Shown here in pieces: positions 1 to 7,809 of a DNA stretch of 20,723 nt. Position numbers and translations under genes: made by a program. The stretch is from Pelomonas sp039929605 (lineage in GTDB: Bacteria; Pseudomonadota; Gammaproteobacteria; Burkholderiales; Burkholderiaceae_C): assembly GCF_039929605.1 (NCBI RefSeq), contig NZ_JBDSQX010000006.1, positions 1 to 20,723 of the forward strand, given 5' to 3'. How positions within the stretch are numbered: the stretch's first letter is position 1; every line of letters begins with the position of its first letter. The notes under the pieces were generated by a model. It was not told where the DNA came from and ran no database searches. It saw only the letters and a program-made list of their open reading frames with translations.

Positions 1-1368
1 TGGACGCTGCTCAAGAGCGTCGACCCGATCGGCGGAACCAACTTCGGCTTCGGCGGCGTATCGGTCGTCGGCAGTGGCGCGACCACCCGCATCGCGCTGG
101 GCGTGAGCAACTCCTGGGGCAACTGGAACGGCCAGCAGATCGTTCAGCTGTCCAGCGACGGCGGCAAGACCTGGCGCGAGATCGCGGCCACCATGCCGCA
201 CTCGCCGCCCGGTGACGGGTTCTCCGGCTGGATCGACGACGTCGAGATCGATCCGCTCAACCCTGACCGCGTGCTGCACGTCCATGGTGGCGGCATCTGG
301 GAAACCCGCAACGCCTCCGCGGCCACGCCGAGCTGGACCGAGGCGGTCGACGGCCTGGAGGAGACGGCGGTGCTGAGCCTGGCCACGCCGCCGGCCGGCG
401 CCACGTACACCGTGATCAACAGTTCGGGCGACGTCGGCACCTGGGTGCACACGGATCTCGCGACCAAGCCGACCCTGACGCCGGGCACCAGTTGGAGCAA
501 CAGCTTCGCTGCCGACATGGCGTGGTCCGACCCGCAATACGTCGCCGCCATCGGCGTCGTCAACGGCACCAGCACCAGCTACGGCTACTGGTCCGGTGAC
601 GGCGGCAAGACCTGGACGAAGTTCGCCACCCTCGCGCCCGGCGCCGCAACAAACACGAACCAGGAAGCGAGCATCGCGGTCACCGCGCGCAACAAGGCAG
701 TCTGGGCGCCCGGCAACTCGGTGCCGTCCTACACCACGGACAACGGCGCGACCTGGGTGTCGACCAATCTGCCGGCGATCAACAGCGTCTATAGCCGCGG
801 CTACCGCCTGGCCGCAGATCGCAAGAACCCGAACAAGGTCTATGCCTACGATTCCGGCGGCCATTGGTGGGGCACGCCGGGCAAGGTCTACGTCTCCACG
901 GATGGTGGCCACACCTTCACGTTGAGCCCCGGCTCGGTGGCCGCAGGGCTGGCCCCGAACTACTTCGCGAACACCTCGCTGGCCGTCAACCCCAACGTCG
1001 AGGGCGACCTCTGGCTGGCCGATGGCAACGCGGTCTACCACTCGACCGACTCGGGCGCCACTTGGGCCAAGCTCAGCAATTTCGCGTCGATCTTTGTCGG
1101 CAACCCATGGGCCGACGTGCAGGGCGCCATGGCCGTAGCACTGGGCAAGGCCAAGCCGGGCACCGGGTACTCGGCGGCGGTCTATGTGGTGGGCGTGGTG
1201 GGCGGCGTGTGGGGCGTGTACCGATCCGATGACGGCGGTGCCACCTGGTCGCGCTTCAACGACGACGCCCACCAGTTCGGCGGCATCGGCGTGATCGCGG
1301 CCGACCAGAACGTCTACGGCCGGATCTACTTCAGCGGCACCGGCCGGGGCATGCTTTACAGCAACTGA
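1..1368 (+). CDS. GH74 endo-xyloglucanase, C-terminal part (5' end outside window)
   Basis: The reading frame is open from base 1 and ends at 1368, giving 455 residues that lack a start and signal peptide. GH74 enzymes are two-beta-propeller endo-beta-1,4-glucanases that cut the xyloglucan backbone. The fragment shows repeated BNR/sialidase-type Asp-box blades (SSDGGKTW, SGDGGKTW, STDGGHTF, STDSGATW, RSDDGGATW). It also has a PPAGA...GDVG...HTDL block (about 385-460) that matches the second-propeller region where the family carries one catalytic Asp, probably the Asp of GDVG at 430-432. The ending NDDAHQFGG...VYGRIYF...GRGMLY is the usual GH74 C-terminus, so the 3' end looks natural with no added binding module. 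The other catalytic Asp should lie upstream of the window. It heads the hydrolase run, 46 bp before the GH39 gene. The family call is strong; xyloglucan specificity is inferred from the family. Confidence 0.88.
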   Translation, partial: WTLLKSVDPIGGTNFGFGGVSVVGSGATTRIALGVSNSWGNWNGQQIVQLSSDGGKTWREIAATMPHSPPGDGFSGWIDDVEIDPLNPDRVLHVHGGGIWETRNASAATPSWTEAVDGLEETAVLSLATPPAGATYTVINSSGDVGTWVHTDLATKPTLTPGTSWSNSFAADMAWSDPQYVAAIGVVNGTSTSYGYWSGDGGKTWTKFATLAPGAATNTNQEASIAVTARNKAVWAPGNSVPSYTTDNGATWVSTNLPAINSVYSRGYRLAADRKNPNKVYAYDSGGHWWGTPGKVYVSTDGGHTFTLSPGSVAAGLAPNYFANTSLAVNPNVEGDLWLADGNAVYHSTDSGATWAKLSNFASIFVGNPWADVQGAMAVALGKAKPGTGYSAAVYVVGVVGGVWGVYRSDDGGATWSRFNDDAHQFGGIGVIAADQNVYGRIYFSGTGRGMLYSN

Positions 1369-1414
1369 GGGCATCGCCGTCTGCCTCAGCAATTTCTCTC
1401 ACGAACCCTTCCGA

Positions 1415-3010
1415 ATGAACACATCTCTGCTTCCCCTGCCGCGCGCCGTCATCCGCCTGGCGGCGGCGTTTTTGTCACTCGGCCTGTGCGCCACGGCTCA
1501 CGCCGCGCCGCCCGCCGCCCGTGAGGTCACGCTGGACCGCGCCGCAGCCACCCAACCCATGGACCGCTTCTTCGACCTCGCCATCGGCGCGGACTATCCC
1601 GGCACGACCGGCCGGCCCGAAAACCTGGCGCAGCTCAAGACCGCTGCGGACGAGCTGGGCTTTCGCTACGTGCGCTTCCACGACATCTTCCACGACGTCT
1701 ACGGCACGGTGAAGAAGGAAGGCGACAAGCTGGTGTTTGACTGGACCGGCATCGACCGCCTCTACGACGGCCTGCTGGCGCGCGGGGTCAAGCCCTTCAT
1801 CGAGCTGGGCTTCTCGCCCAAGGTCATGACTACGTCCAACCTGGCCATCTTCTATTGGAAGGGCAACACCTCGCACCCGCAGCCCGGGCCCTGGGCCGAG
1901 CTGATCGACGCCTTCGCGCGCCACCTCATCCAGCGCTATGGCATCGACGAAGTGCGCAAGTGGCCGTTCGAGGTGTGGAACGAACCCAACCTGAAGGACT
2001 TCTGGGAGAACGCCGACCAGAAAGCCTATTTCGAGCTCTACGCCAACACGGCGCGCACGCTCAAGAAGGTGGACGCCTCGCTGAAGGTCGGCGGCCCCTC
2101 CACCGCCGGCGCGGCCTGGGTGCCCGAGCTGCTGGCCTATGCCAAGCAGGAAGGCGTGCCGGTCGACTTCGTGACCACGCACAGCTACGGTGTCACCGAG
2201 GGCTTTCTCGATGAATTCGGCAAGTCAGACCGCATCCTGGCGCCCGACCCCAACTCCATCATTGGCGACGTGCGCCGCAACCGCAGCGAGATCGAGGCCT
2301 CGGCCTTCCCCGGCATTCCGCTGTACATCACCGAGTGGAGCACCAGCTACAACCCGCGCGACAAGGTGCACGACAGCTACATCAGCGCACCGTGGATCCT
2401 GACCAAGCTGCGCGGCACGCGCGGCTACGCGCAGGCCATGAGCTACTGGACCTACAGCGACCTGTTCGAAGAACCGGGTCCGCCCGATGCGGCCTTCCAT
2501 GGCGGCTTCGGGCTGATGACGCGCGATGGCCTGCGCAAGCCGGCCTGGTTCGCCTACAGGTACCTCAACGCATTGCGCGGCAACGAGATCCCGAGCGCTG
2601 ACGACAAGGTGCTGGCCGCGGTCGACGGCGACAAAGCGGCGGTCGTCGCATGGGACTGGCAGCACCCCGACCAGAAGACCAACAGCAACGGCGTGTTCTT
2701 TGGCAAGCCGGTGCCCAACGGCCCGGCGCCAGCGCTCAAGCTCGCGCTGCGCAACCTCAAGCCTGGCGCCTATCGGCTCGCGCTGCGCCGCGCCGGCTAC
2801 AAGGCCAACGACGCCCACACGGCTTACCTCGAAATGGGCTCACCCAAGCAGCTCGACGCCGCGCAGCTCGCCAAGCTGCAATTGCTGACCCAGGACCTGC
2901 CCGAGGTGAATCGCACCGTCAACATCGGCAAGAATGGGCTGCTGAACTTCACCGTGCCGATGCGCAGCAACGACATCGCGTTGCTGACGCTCGAGCCGAT
3001 CAAGCGCTGA
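1415..3010 (+). CDS. GH39 beta-xylosidase, exported
   Basis: This 531-residue protein begins with a clear Sec signal peptide (hydrophobic segment about residues 13-28, cleavage near CATAHA). A TIM barrel of the GH39 type follows. The acid/base Glu sits in WNEPN (E190) and the nucleophile Glu in ITEWS (E307); the RFHD and FHGGFGL motifs are also typical. Residues about 410-531 form the family's C-terminal beta-sandwich. GH39 members of this size from proteobacteria are mostly beta-xylosidases, though the family also holds beta-galactosidases and arabinofuranosidases, so the substrate is not certain. In this context it would release xylose from xyloglucan or xylan oligosaccharides in the periplasm. 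It lies 46 bp after the GH74 gene and is probably cotranscribed with it. No strong Shine-Dalgarno sequence is visible; the start is chosen because it gives the complete signal peptide. Confidence 0.88.
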   Translation: MNTSLLPLPRAVIRLAAAFLSLGLCATAHAAPPAAREVTLDRAAATQPMDRFFDLAIGADYPGTTGRPENLAQLKTAADELGFRYVRFHDIFHDVYGTVKKEGDKLVFDWTGIDRLYDGLLARGVKPFIELGFSPKVMTTSNLAIFYWKGNTSHPQPGPWAELIDAFARHLIQRYGIDEVRKWPFEVWNEPNLKDFWENADQKAYFELYANTARTLKKVDASLKVGGPSTAGAAWVPELLAYAKQEGVPVDFVTTHSYGVTEGFLDEFGKSDRILAPDPNSIIGDVRRNRSEIEASAFPGIPLYITEWSTSYNPRDKVHDSYISAPWILTKLRGTRGYAQAMSYWTYSDLFEEPGPPDAAFHGGFGLMTRDGLRKPAWFAYRYLNALRGNEIPSADDKVLAAVDGDKAAVVAWDWQHPDQKTNSNGVFFGKPVPNGPAPALKLALRNLKPGAYRLALRRAGYKANDAHTAYLEMGSPKQLDAAQLAKLQLLTQDLPEVNRTVNIGKNGLLNFTVPMRSNDIALLTLEPIKR

Positions 3011-3012
3011 AC

Positions 3013-3099
3013 GGCGTCCGCCTCGGCGACCGTGGAATTCGCGGGCGCCAGGCCAGCACTCGCGTCGGTGCCGATGGCCGTTGGCGCGTGCAGATGGCC
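3013..3099 (+). pseudogene. Remnant of a sialate O-acetylesterase-like gene (N-terminal scrap)
   Basis: The 124-bp gap between the GH39 and GH27 genes is not random. Frame 1 reads as GVRLGD...GRQASTRV then GADGRWRVQM. This is the pattern of the N-terminal beta-sandwich of SIAE/CE20 esterases; the intact esterase downstream has HVGPDGRWRAQL at the matching place. At DNA level 3064-3096 and 4779-4811 agree at 25 of 33 bases by hand count, and most differences fall at third codon positions. It has no start codon or signal peptide and the frame runs out shortly after, so I read it as a fossil of a second esterase gene. The stretch is short and chance similarity is not excluded. Confidence 0.4.
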
Positions 3100-3134
3100 C
3101 TTCATTTCCTGATTTCCTCATTCCCGCATCGCTC

Positions 3135-4538
3135 ATGAACAAGACCCTCTCGACAGCCCCCTTGCCCGATGAACCCGCCCGCCGCAGCTTCGTGCGCACC
3201 GTGGCAGGCGCGGGGCTGGCCGCCGTGGCCGGCAGCTCGGCAGCCGCTGCCGCCGCGAAGGTCTCCGCCACCGGCGCCCCCGAGCCCGGCCTGCCCTTCC
3301 ACGCCTGGGCCCCCACGCCGCCGATGGGCTGGAACAGCTGGGACGCCTTCGGTGCCAGCGTCACCGAAGCCGAGTACCTGGACAACGCGCGCATCCTGGC
3401 CGAGCGCCTCCTGCCCTTCGGCTATGACACCGCCACCGTCGACATCCAGTGGTACGAGGCGGGCGCCACGTCGGGGTGGTATCGGAACTTCGCGCCGCTG
3501 GTGCTGGATGGCAACGGCCGCCCTCAGCCGGCACCCAACCGCTTCCCCAGCGCCGCCGGCGGCCGCGGCTTCGCGCCGCTGGCCGCCCAGGTGCACGCCA
3601 TGGGCTTGCGCTTCGGCGTGCACATCATGCGCGGCATCCCACGCCAGGCGGTCGGGCTGGAGCTGCCCATCGCCGGCAGCAAGTACCGCTGCAACGAGGT
3701 GGCCAACGCCGGCTCGACCTGCGCCTGGAACACCGACATGTGCGGTGTCAAGCCCGAGCACCCCGGCGCCTTCGACTGGTACCGCGCGTGGTTCGCCCAG
3801 CTGGCCGAATGGGGCGTGGACTTCGTCAAGGTCGACGACATCGCCGCGCCGAACTACCACGCCAAGGAAGTGGAGCTGATCCGCCGCGCCATCGACGCCA
3901 CCGGCCGGCCCATGGTGCTGAGCCTGTCGCCCGGCCCGGCGCACCTGGAGCAGTCGGCCCACCTGCAGGCGCACGCCAACCAATGGCGCGTCTGCAACGA
4001 CTTCTGGGACACCTGGCCGCAGCTGCGCGACAACCTCGTGAACCTCGTGAAGTGGGCGCCGCATGCCCGCCCGGGCGCCTGGCCCGATGCCGACATGCTG
4101 CCCGTCGGCAAGATCGGCCTGCGCAACTACGACGAGCAAGGCCGCGGCGAGCGCGACACCCGCTTCACGCGCGACGAGCAGTTGCTGCTGCTCACCGCCT
4201 GGACCTGCGCGCGCAGCCCGCTGATCCTGGGCAACGACCTGCGCCGCCTCGACGACTGGACGCTGCGCCTGGTCACCAACCCCGAGGTGCTGGCGCTCCT
4301 GCGCGTACCCGGGGCACGCGAGTGGCACTCGGTGGCGCAGGGCCATCGCTTCGTCTGCAACGGCCCGCAAGGCACCTGGGCGGCGTGGCTGAACACCGGC
4401 GACACGCCCTGGCAAGTGCCACTGCCCGCCTGGTTGCCTGATGCTCACCGTGACTGCTGGGCGCGCGCAGACCTGCCCACGGGCACTCGCCAGCTGACCA
4501 TCCCGCCGCACGGCGCGCGGCTCGTTCGTTGCGCTTGA
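3135..4538 (+). CDS. GH27 enzyme with Tat signal; alpha-galactosidase or beta-L-arabinopyranosidase
   Basis: I chose the ATG at 3135 (467 residues) over the in-frame TTG at 3081, because it places a twin-arginine signal (ARRSFVRT followed by an Ala-rich hydrophobic stretch, residues about 14-42) at the N-terminus. The protein should therefore be exported folded. The GH27 TIM barrel opens with PPMGWNSWDAF. The nucleophile Asp is in VKVDD (D234) and the acid/base Asp in CNDFWDTW (D289, the position of human alpha-Gal A D231). The usual IDDCW motif, whose two Asp residues contact galactose O4/O6, reads VDIQW here (D103, I104). A change of Asp to Ile in this region is associated with beta-L-arabinopyranosidase activity in a Streptomyces GH27 enzyme, so that specificity is a real alternative. 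A second GH27 gene at 6601 keeps the canonical motif. It is probably in one operon with the flanking genes. Confidence 0.87.
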   Translation: MNKTLSTAPLPDEPARRSFVRTVAGAGLAAVAGSSAAAAAAKVSATGAPEPGLPFHAWAPTPPMGWNSWDAFGASVTEAEYLDNARILAERLLPFGYDTATVDIQWYEAGATSGWYRNFAPLVLDGNGRPQPAPNRFPSAAGGRGFAPLAAQVHAMGLRFGVHIMRGIPRQAVGLELPIAGSKYRCNEVANAGSTCAWNTDMCGVKPEHPGAFDWYRAWFAQLAEWGVDFVKVDDIAAPNYHAKEVELIRRAIDATGRPMVLSLSPGPAHLEQSAHLQAHANQWRVCNDFWDTWPQLRDNLVNLVKWAPHARPGAWPDADMLPVGKIGLRNYDEQGRGERDTRFTRDEQLLLLTAWTCARSPLILGNDLRRLDDWTLRLVTNPEVLALLRVPGAREWHSVAQGHRFVCNGPQGTWAAWLNTGDTPWQVPLPAWLPDAHRDCWARADLPTGTRQLTIPPHGARLVRCA

Positions 4539-4586
4539 GAGCGCTGCTCGCCGTCCTGCTGAACTTCACCCCATGCGACGACACCC

Positions 4587-6542
4587 ATGACGAAGCCCCA
4601 TCTCTCCCTGCTGCTGCTCTCCCTGATGGCCGCCACCGCCCAGGCGGACGTGCGCCTGTCTGAAGTCTTCAGCGAGCACATGGTGCTGCAGCGCGACCGG
4701 CCCCTGCGCGTGTGGGGCCAGGCCACGCCCGGCAAGACGCTGACCGTCGAACTCGGTGGTCGCAGCGGCACGGCGCATGTCGGCCCAGACGGTCGCTGGC
4801 GCGCGCAGCTGCCCCCGCTGCCGGCCGGCGGCCCGCACCGCCTGTTCGTCAAGGGCGACGGGATCGTGGCACTGAACGACATCCTGATCGGCGACGTCTG
4901 GCTGCTCGGCGGCCAGTCCAACATGGAGTGGCCGCTGGCGCCGACCGACACCGGCCCACAGGAAGTCGCCTCGCCGCAGAACCCGCAGCTGCGCCACCTG
5001 CGCGTCCCGCTGCGCGCCAGCGTGCAGCCGGAAGCCGAGATCGCGCCGGCATCCTGGGTCGTGGCCGAGCCCGGCCGCGTGGGCGAGTTCAGCGCCATCG
5101 GCTACCACTTCGCCAGGCAGATGCAGGCCGTGCAGGGCGTGCCCATCGGCCTCATCAACACCGCCTGGGGCGGCTCCATGCTGGAGACCTGGATGAGCCG
5201 CGAGGCCGCGCTGCGCGACCCTGACCTTGCGCCGGCCGTGCGCGCGCTGCCGGCCGACAACGCCACCTTCAGCGCCGCGCTGGGCCAGCGCATGCTGCCG
5301 CGCATCGCCGCCTGGCAAAAGGGCCTGCCGCTGGAGGGCGCGGACGCCTCGGGCTGGTCCGCGGCCAGCGACATCGACGCCGCGTGGCCGACGTTGCAGG
5401 CGCCCGGCGTTTGGGAGGGCCAGGGGCTGGCCAATGTGGACGGCGTCGTCTGGATGCGCAAGCGCATCGAGCTCCAGCCCACCCAGGCCGCCGGCAGTGC
5501 CGAACTGCACCTGGCCAAGGTGGACGATTGCGACGAGGTCTGGGTCAACGGCCAAAAGGTCGGCGGCCAGTGCGGCTGGGAGCAGCCGCGCCGATACGCC
5601 GTGCCCGCCGGCCTGCTGCGCGCTGGCGCCAACTGGATCGCCGTGCGCGTGACCGACACGGGCGGTGGCGGCGGCATCCACGGCGACGCCGCTGACCTGC
5701 GCCTGGACACAGCAGCGGGTACCGTCTCCCTCGCCGGTGCCTGGCGGGCCCGCGTCGAGAAGGCCACGATGACGGCCGGCCCTGCGGCCAACAACGCGCC
5801 GTCCCTGGGCCACAACGGCCTCATCGCGCCGCTGCAAGGCCTGTCGGTGCGTGGCGTGCTCTGGTACCAGGGCGAGGAAAACTCCGGGCGCGCCGCAGCC
5901 TATGCCGAGGGCTTCAAGCGCCTGATCCAGGACTGGCGCGGCCAGTTCGCCGACCCCAAGCTGCCGTTCTTTTTCGTGCAGCTGGCGTCCTGGCTGCCGC
6001 TGGCCGACAACCGGCCCGATGGCAATGGCTGGGCCGAGCTGCGCGCCAGCCAGGCGGCAGCGCTGGCCCTGCCCCACACCGGCATGGCCACGGCCATCGA
6101 CGTGGGCGACGCCGTCGACATCCATCCGCGCAACAAGCGCACCGTCGGCCAGCGCCTGGCCGGGCTGGCGATGCACGAGCTGGGCCTGCGCGCCGCGCCA
6201 GCCACGGGCCCGCGCCTGACCAGCCACCAGGCGCGAGGCAGCGAGTTCGAACTGCGCTTCGACACCACGGTCGGTGGCCTGCGAACGGCGCACGCCGGTG
6301 AGCCGCTGCGCGGCTTCTACGTCGCCGGGGCCGACCGCCGCTGGATGCCCGCCGAAGCCCAGCTGGACGGCGACCGCATCGTGCTGCGCAGTGCTGCGGT
6401 GCCCGCTCCCGTCGCGGCGCGCTACGCCTGGGTGAACAACGCCAGCGAGGCCAATGTCGTCGGCGGCGACGGCTTGCCGCTGCCGCCCCTGCGTACCGAC
6501 GACTGGCCCCTGGAATCGGCTGGCCGACGTTATGGACGCTGA
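4587..6542 (+). CDS. Sialate O-acetylesterase-like / CE20-type carbohydrate acetylesterase
   Basis: This 651-residue protein has a short Sec signal (MTKPHLSLLLLSLMAATAQA). An N-terminal beta-domain (LSEVFSEHMVLQRD, about residues 22-95) leads into an SGNH-type esterase. The nucleophile Ser is in GGQSNMEW (S111), a WYQGEEN block lies near residue 424, and the Asp-His pair is in VDIHPRNK (D511, H513). The SGNH fold is interrupted at about residues 250-395 by a beta-galactosidase-like jelly roll (VDGVVWMRKRIEL, EVWVNGQKVGG, WIAVRV). A split SGNH fold with an inserted jelly roll is, as I recall, the hallmark of the CE20 acetylesterase from a Xanthomonas xyloglucan locus. The likely role is removing acetyl groups from xyloglucan side chains so that the galactosidases and xylosidases can act. 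Sialic acid is an unlikely substrate in this setting. The gene starts 48 bp after the upstream GH27 stop. Confidence 0.85.
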   Translation: MTKPHLSLLLLSLMAATAQADVRLSEVFSEHMVLQRDRPLRVWGQATPGKTLTVELGGRSGTAHVGPDGRWRAQLPPLPAGGPHRLFVKGDGIVALNDILIGDVWLLGGQSNMEWPLAPTDTGPQEVASPQNPQLRHLRVPLRASVQPEAEIAPASWVVAEPGRVGEFSAIGYHFARQMQAVQGVPIGLINTAWGGSMLETWMSREAALRDPDLAPAVRALPADNATFSAALGQRMLPRIAAWQKGLPLEGADASGWSAASDIDAAWPTLQAPGVWEGQGLANVDGVVWMRKRIELQPTQAAGSAELHLAKVDDCDEVWVNGQKVGGQCGWEQPRRYAVPAGLLRAGANWIAVRVTDTGGGGGIHGDAADLRLDTAAGTVSLAGAWRARVEKATMTAGPAANNAPSLGHNGLIAPLQGLSVRGVLWYQGEENSGRAAAYAEGFKRLIQDWRGQFADPKLPFFFVQLASWLPLADNRPDGNGWAELRASQAAALALPHTGMATAIDVGDAVDIHPRNKRTVGQRLAGLAMHELGLRAAPATGPRLTSHQARGSEFELRFDTTVGGLRTAHAGEPLRGFYVAGADRRWMPAEAQLDGDRIVLRSAAVPAPVAARYAWVNNASEANVVGGDGLPLPPLRTDDWPLESAGRRYGR

Positions 6543-6600
6543 GCGCACCCCGCCTGCCAGCCGAACCCCCGCTTTCAGAAACCCAACCGCGCTTCTTCTC

Positions 6601-7809
6601 ATGCATGCCCTTCTCCGACGCGCCGCGCGCGCCCTGACCCTGCTCTGCTTCGTGGCGGCCGCTCCGGCTCACGCGCATGAAACCCTCAAGCTCGACGCGC
6701 CCAAGCCCAACGTCGCGCCGACCCCGCCCATGGGCTGGAACTCGTGGAACAAGTTCGCCTGCAACGTCAGCGATCAGCTGATTCGCCAGCAGGCTGACGC
6801 CATGGCCGCCTCCGGCATGAAGGACGCCGGCTATCAGTACCTCGTCATCGACGACTGCTGGCAGAAAAACCGCGACGCCGACGGCAACATCCAGGCCGAT
6901 CCGCAGCGCTTCCCGTCCGGCATCAAGGCACTCGCCGACTACGTGCATGCCAAGGGCCTGAAGTTCGGCCTGTATTCCGACGCCGGCTCCCTGACCTGCG
7001 AGGGCCGCCCCGGCAGCGCCGGCCATGAGTTCCAGGATGCACGCCAGTACGCCAAGTGGGGTGTCGACTACCTGAAATACGACTGGTGCCACACCGGCAC
7101 CCGCAACGCCGAGGCGGCGTACACCATCATGGCCAAGGCGCTGCGCGCATCAGGCCGCGACATCGTGCTGTCCATCTGCGAATGGGGCACCGACCACCCC
7201 GAGCGCTGGGGCCCGGCGGTGGGCCACCTGTGGCGCACCACCCACGACATCTACGACGGTTGGGAAAGCACGAAAGACCGGGGCAATGGCATGACCAACA
7301 TCCTGGACATGCAAGCCGCGCGCGGGGGCGTGTCGGCTCCCAATGCCTGGAACGACCCCGACATGCTGGAGGTGGGCAACGGCGGCATGACCACCACCGA
7401 GTACGAATCGCACTTCTCGCTGTGGGCCATGCTGGCCGCGCCGCTGATCGCCGGCAACGACCTGACGAAGATGGACGCCGACACGCTGCGCATCCTCACC
7501 AACAAGGATGTCATCGCCGTCGACCAGGACCCGCTGGGCCAGCAAGGCCGCCGCGCGCTGAAGGAAGGCGACCTCGAGGTCTGGGTGCGGGCGCTGGCGG
7601 GTGGTGAACACGCGGTGGTGCTGTTCAACCGCGGCAAGACGCCGGCCGACATGAAGGTGGCTTGGGAGCAGCTCCAACTGCCCGCCGACCAGAAGGCCGA
7701 CGTGAAAGATCTGTGGAGCAAGAAGGTCACGAAGGGCGTGCGCGGCAGCTACGGCGGCAAGGTCGCGTCGCATGGCGTGATCATGGTGCGCATCAAGGCC
7801 GCGCAGTGA
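6601..7809 (+). CDS. GH27 alpha-galactosidase, canonical
   Basis: The ATG at 6601 gives a 402-residue protein with a proper Sec signal (ARALTLLCFVAAAPAHA). The upstream in-frame start at 6454 would overlap the esterase gene and bury the signal. All GH27 hallmarks are present: PPMGWNSWNKF at the start of the barrel, VIDDCW with both sugar-binding Asp residues (D84, D85), the nucleophile in YLKYDWC (D161) and the acid/base Asp in RTTHDIYDGW (D216). A C-terminal beta-domain runs from about residue 310. It should cleave terminal alpha-1,6- or similar alpha-galactosyl residues in the periplasm. Its stop codon overlaps the GTG start of the next gene by four bases (GTGA at 7806-7809), indicating translational coupling. 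Compared with the GH27 gene at 3135 it is shorter, uses Sec rather than Tat and keeps the full galactose-recognition motif, so the two are probably not redundant. Confidence 0.92.
   Translation: MHALLRRAARALTLLCFVAAAPAHAHETLKLDAPKPNVAPTPPMGWNSWNKFACNVSDQLIRQQADAMAASGMKDAGYQYLVIDDCWQKNRDADGNIQADPQRFPSGIKALADYVHAKGLKFGLYSDAGSLTCEGRPGSAGHEFQDARQYAKWGVDYLKYDWCHTGTRNAEAAYTIMAKALRASGRDIVLSICEWGTDHPERWGPAVGHLWRTTHDIYDGWESTKDRGNGMTNILDMQAARGGVSAPNAWNDPDMLEVGNGGMTTTEYESHFSLWAMLAAPLIAGNDLTKMDADTLRILTNKDVIAVDQDPLGQQGRRALKEGDLEVWVRALAGGEHAVVLFNRGKTPADMKVAWEQLQLPADQKADVKDLWSKKVTKGVRGSYGGKVASHGVIMVRIKAAQ

Noticed and set aside
3081..3134. TTG start extending the first GH27 gene
   Set aside because: It would put 18 polar residues before the Tat signal; the ATG at 3135 places the twin-arginine motif correctly.
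4566..6602. 678-codon open frame on the minus strand
   Set aside because: It mirrors the esterase gene exactly and shows no signal peptide or family motifs; a shadow of third-position GC bias.
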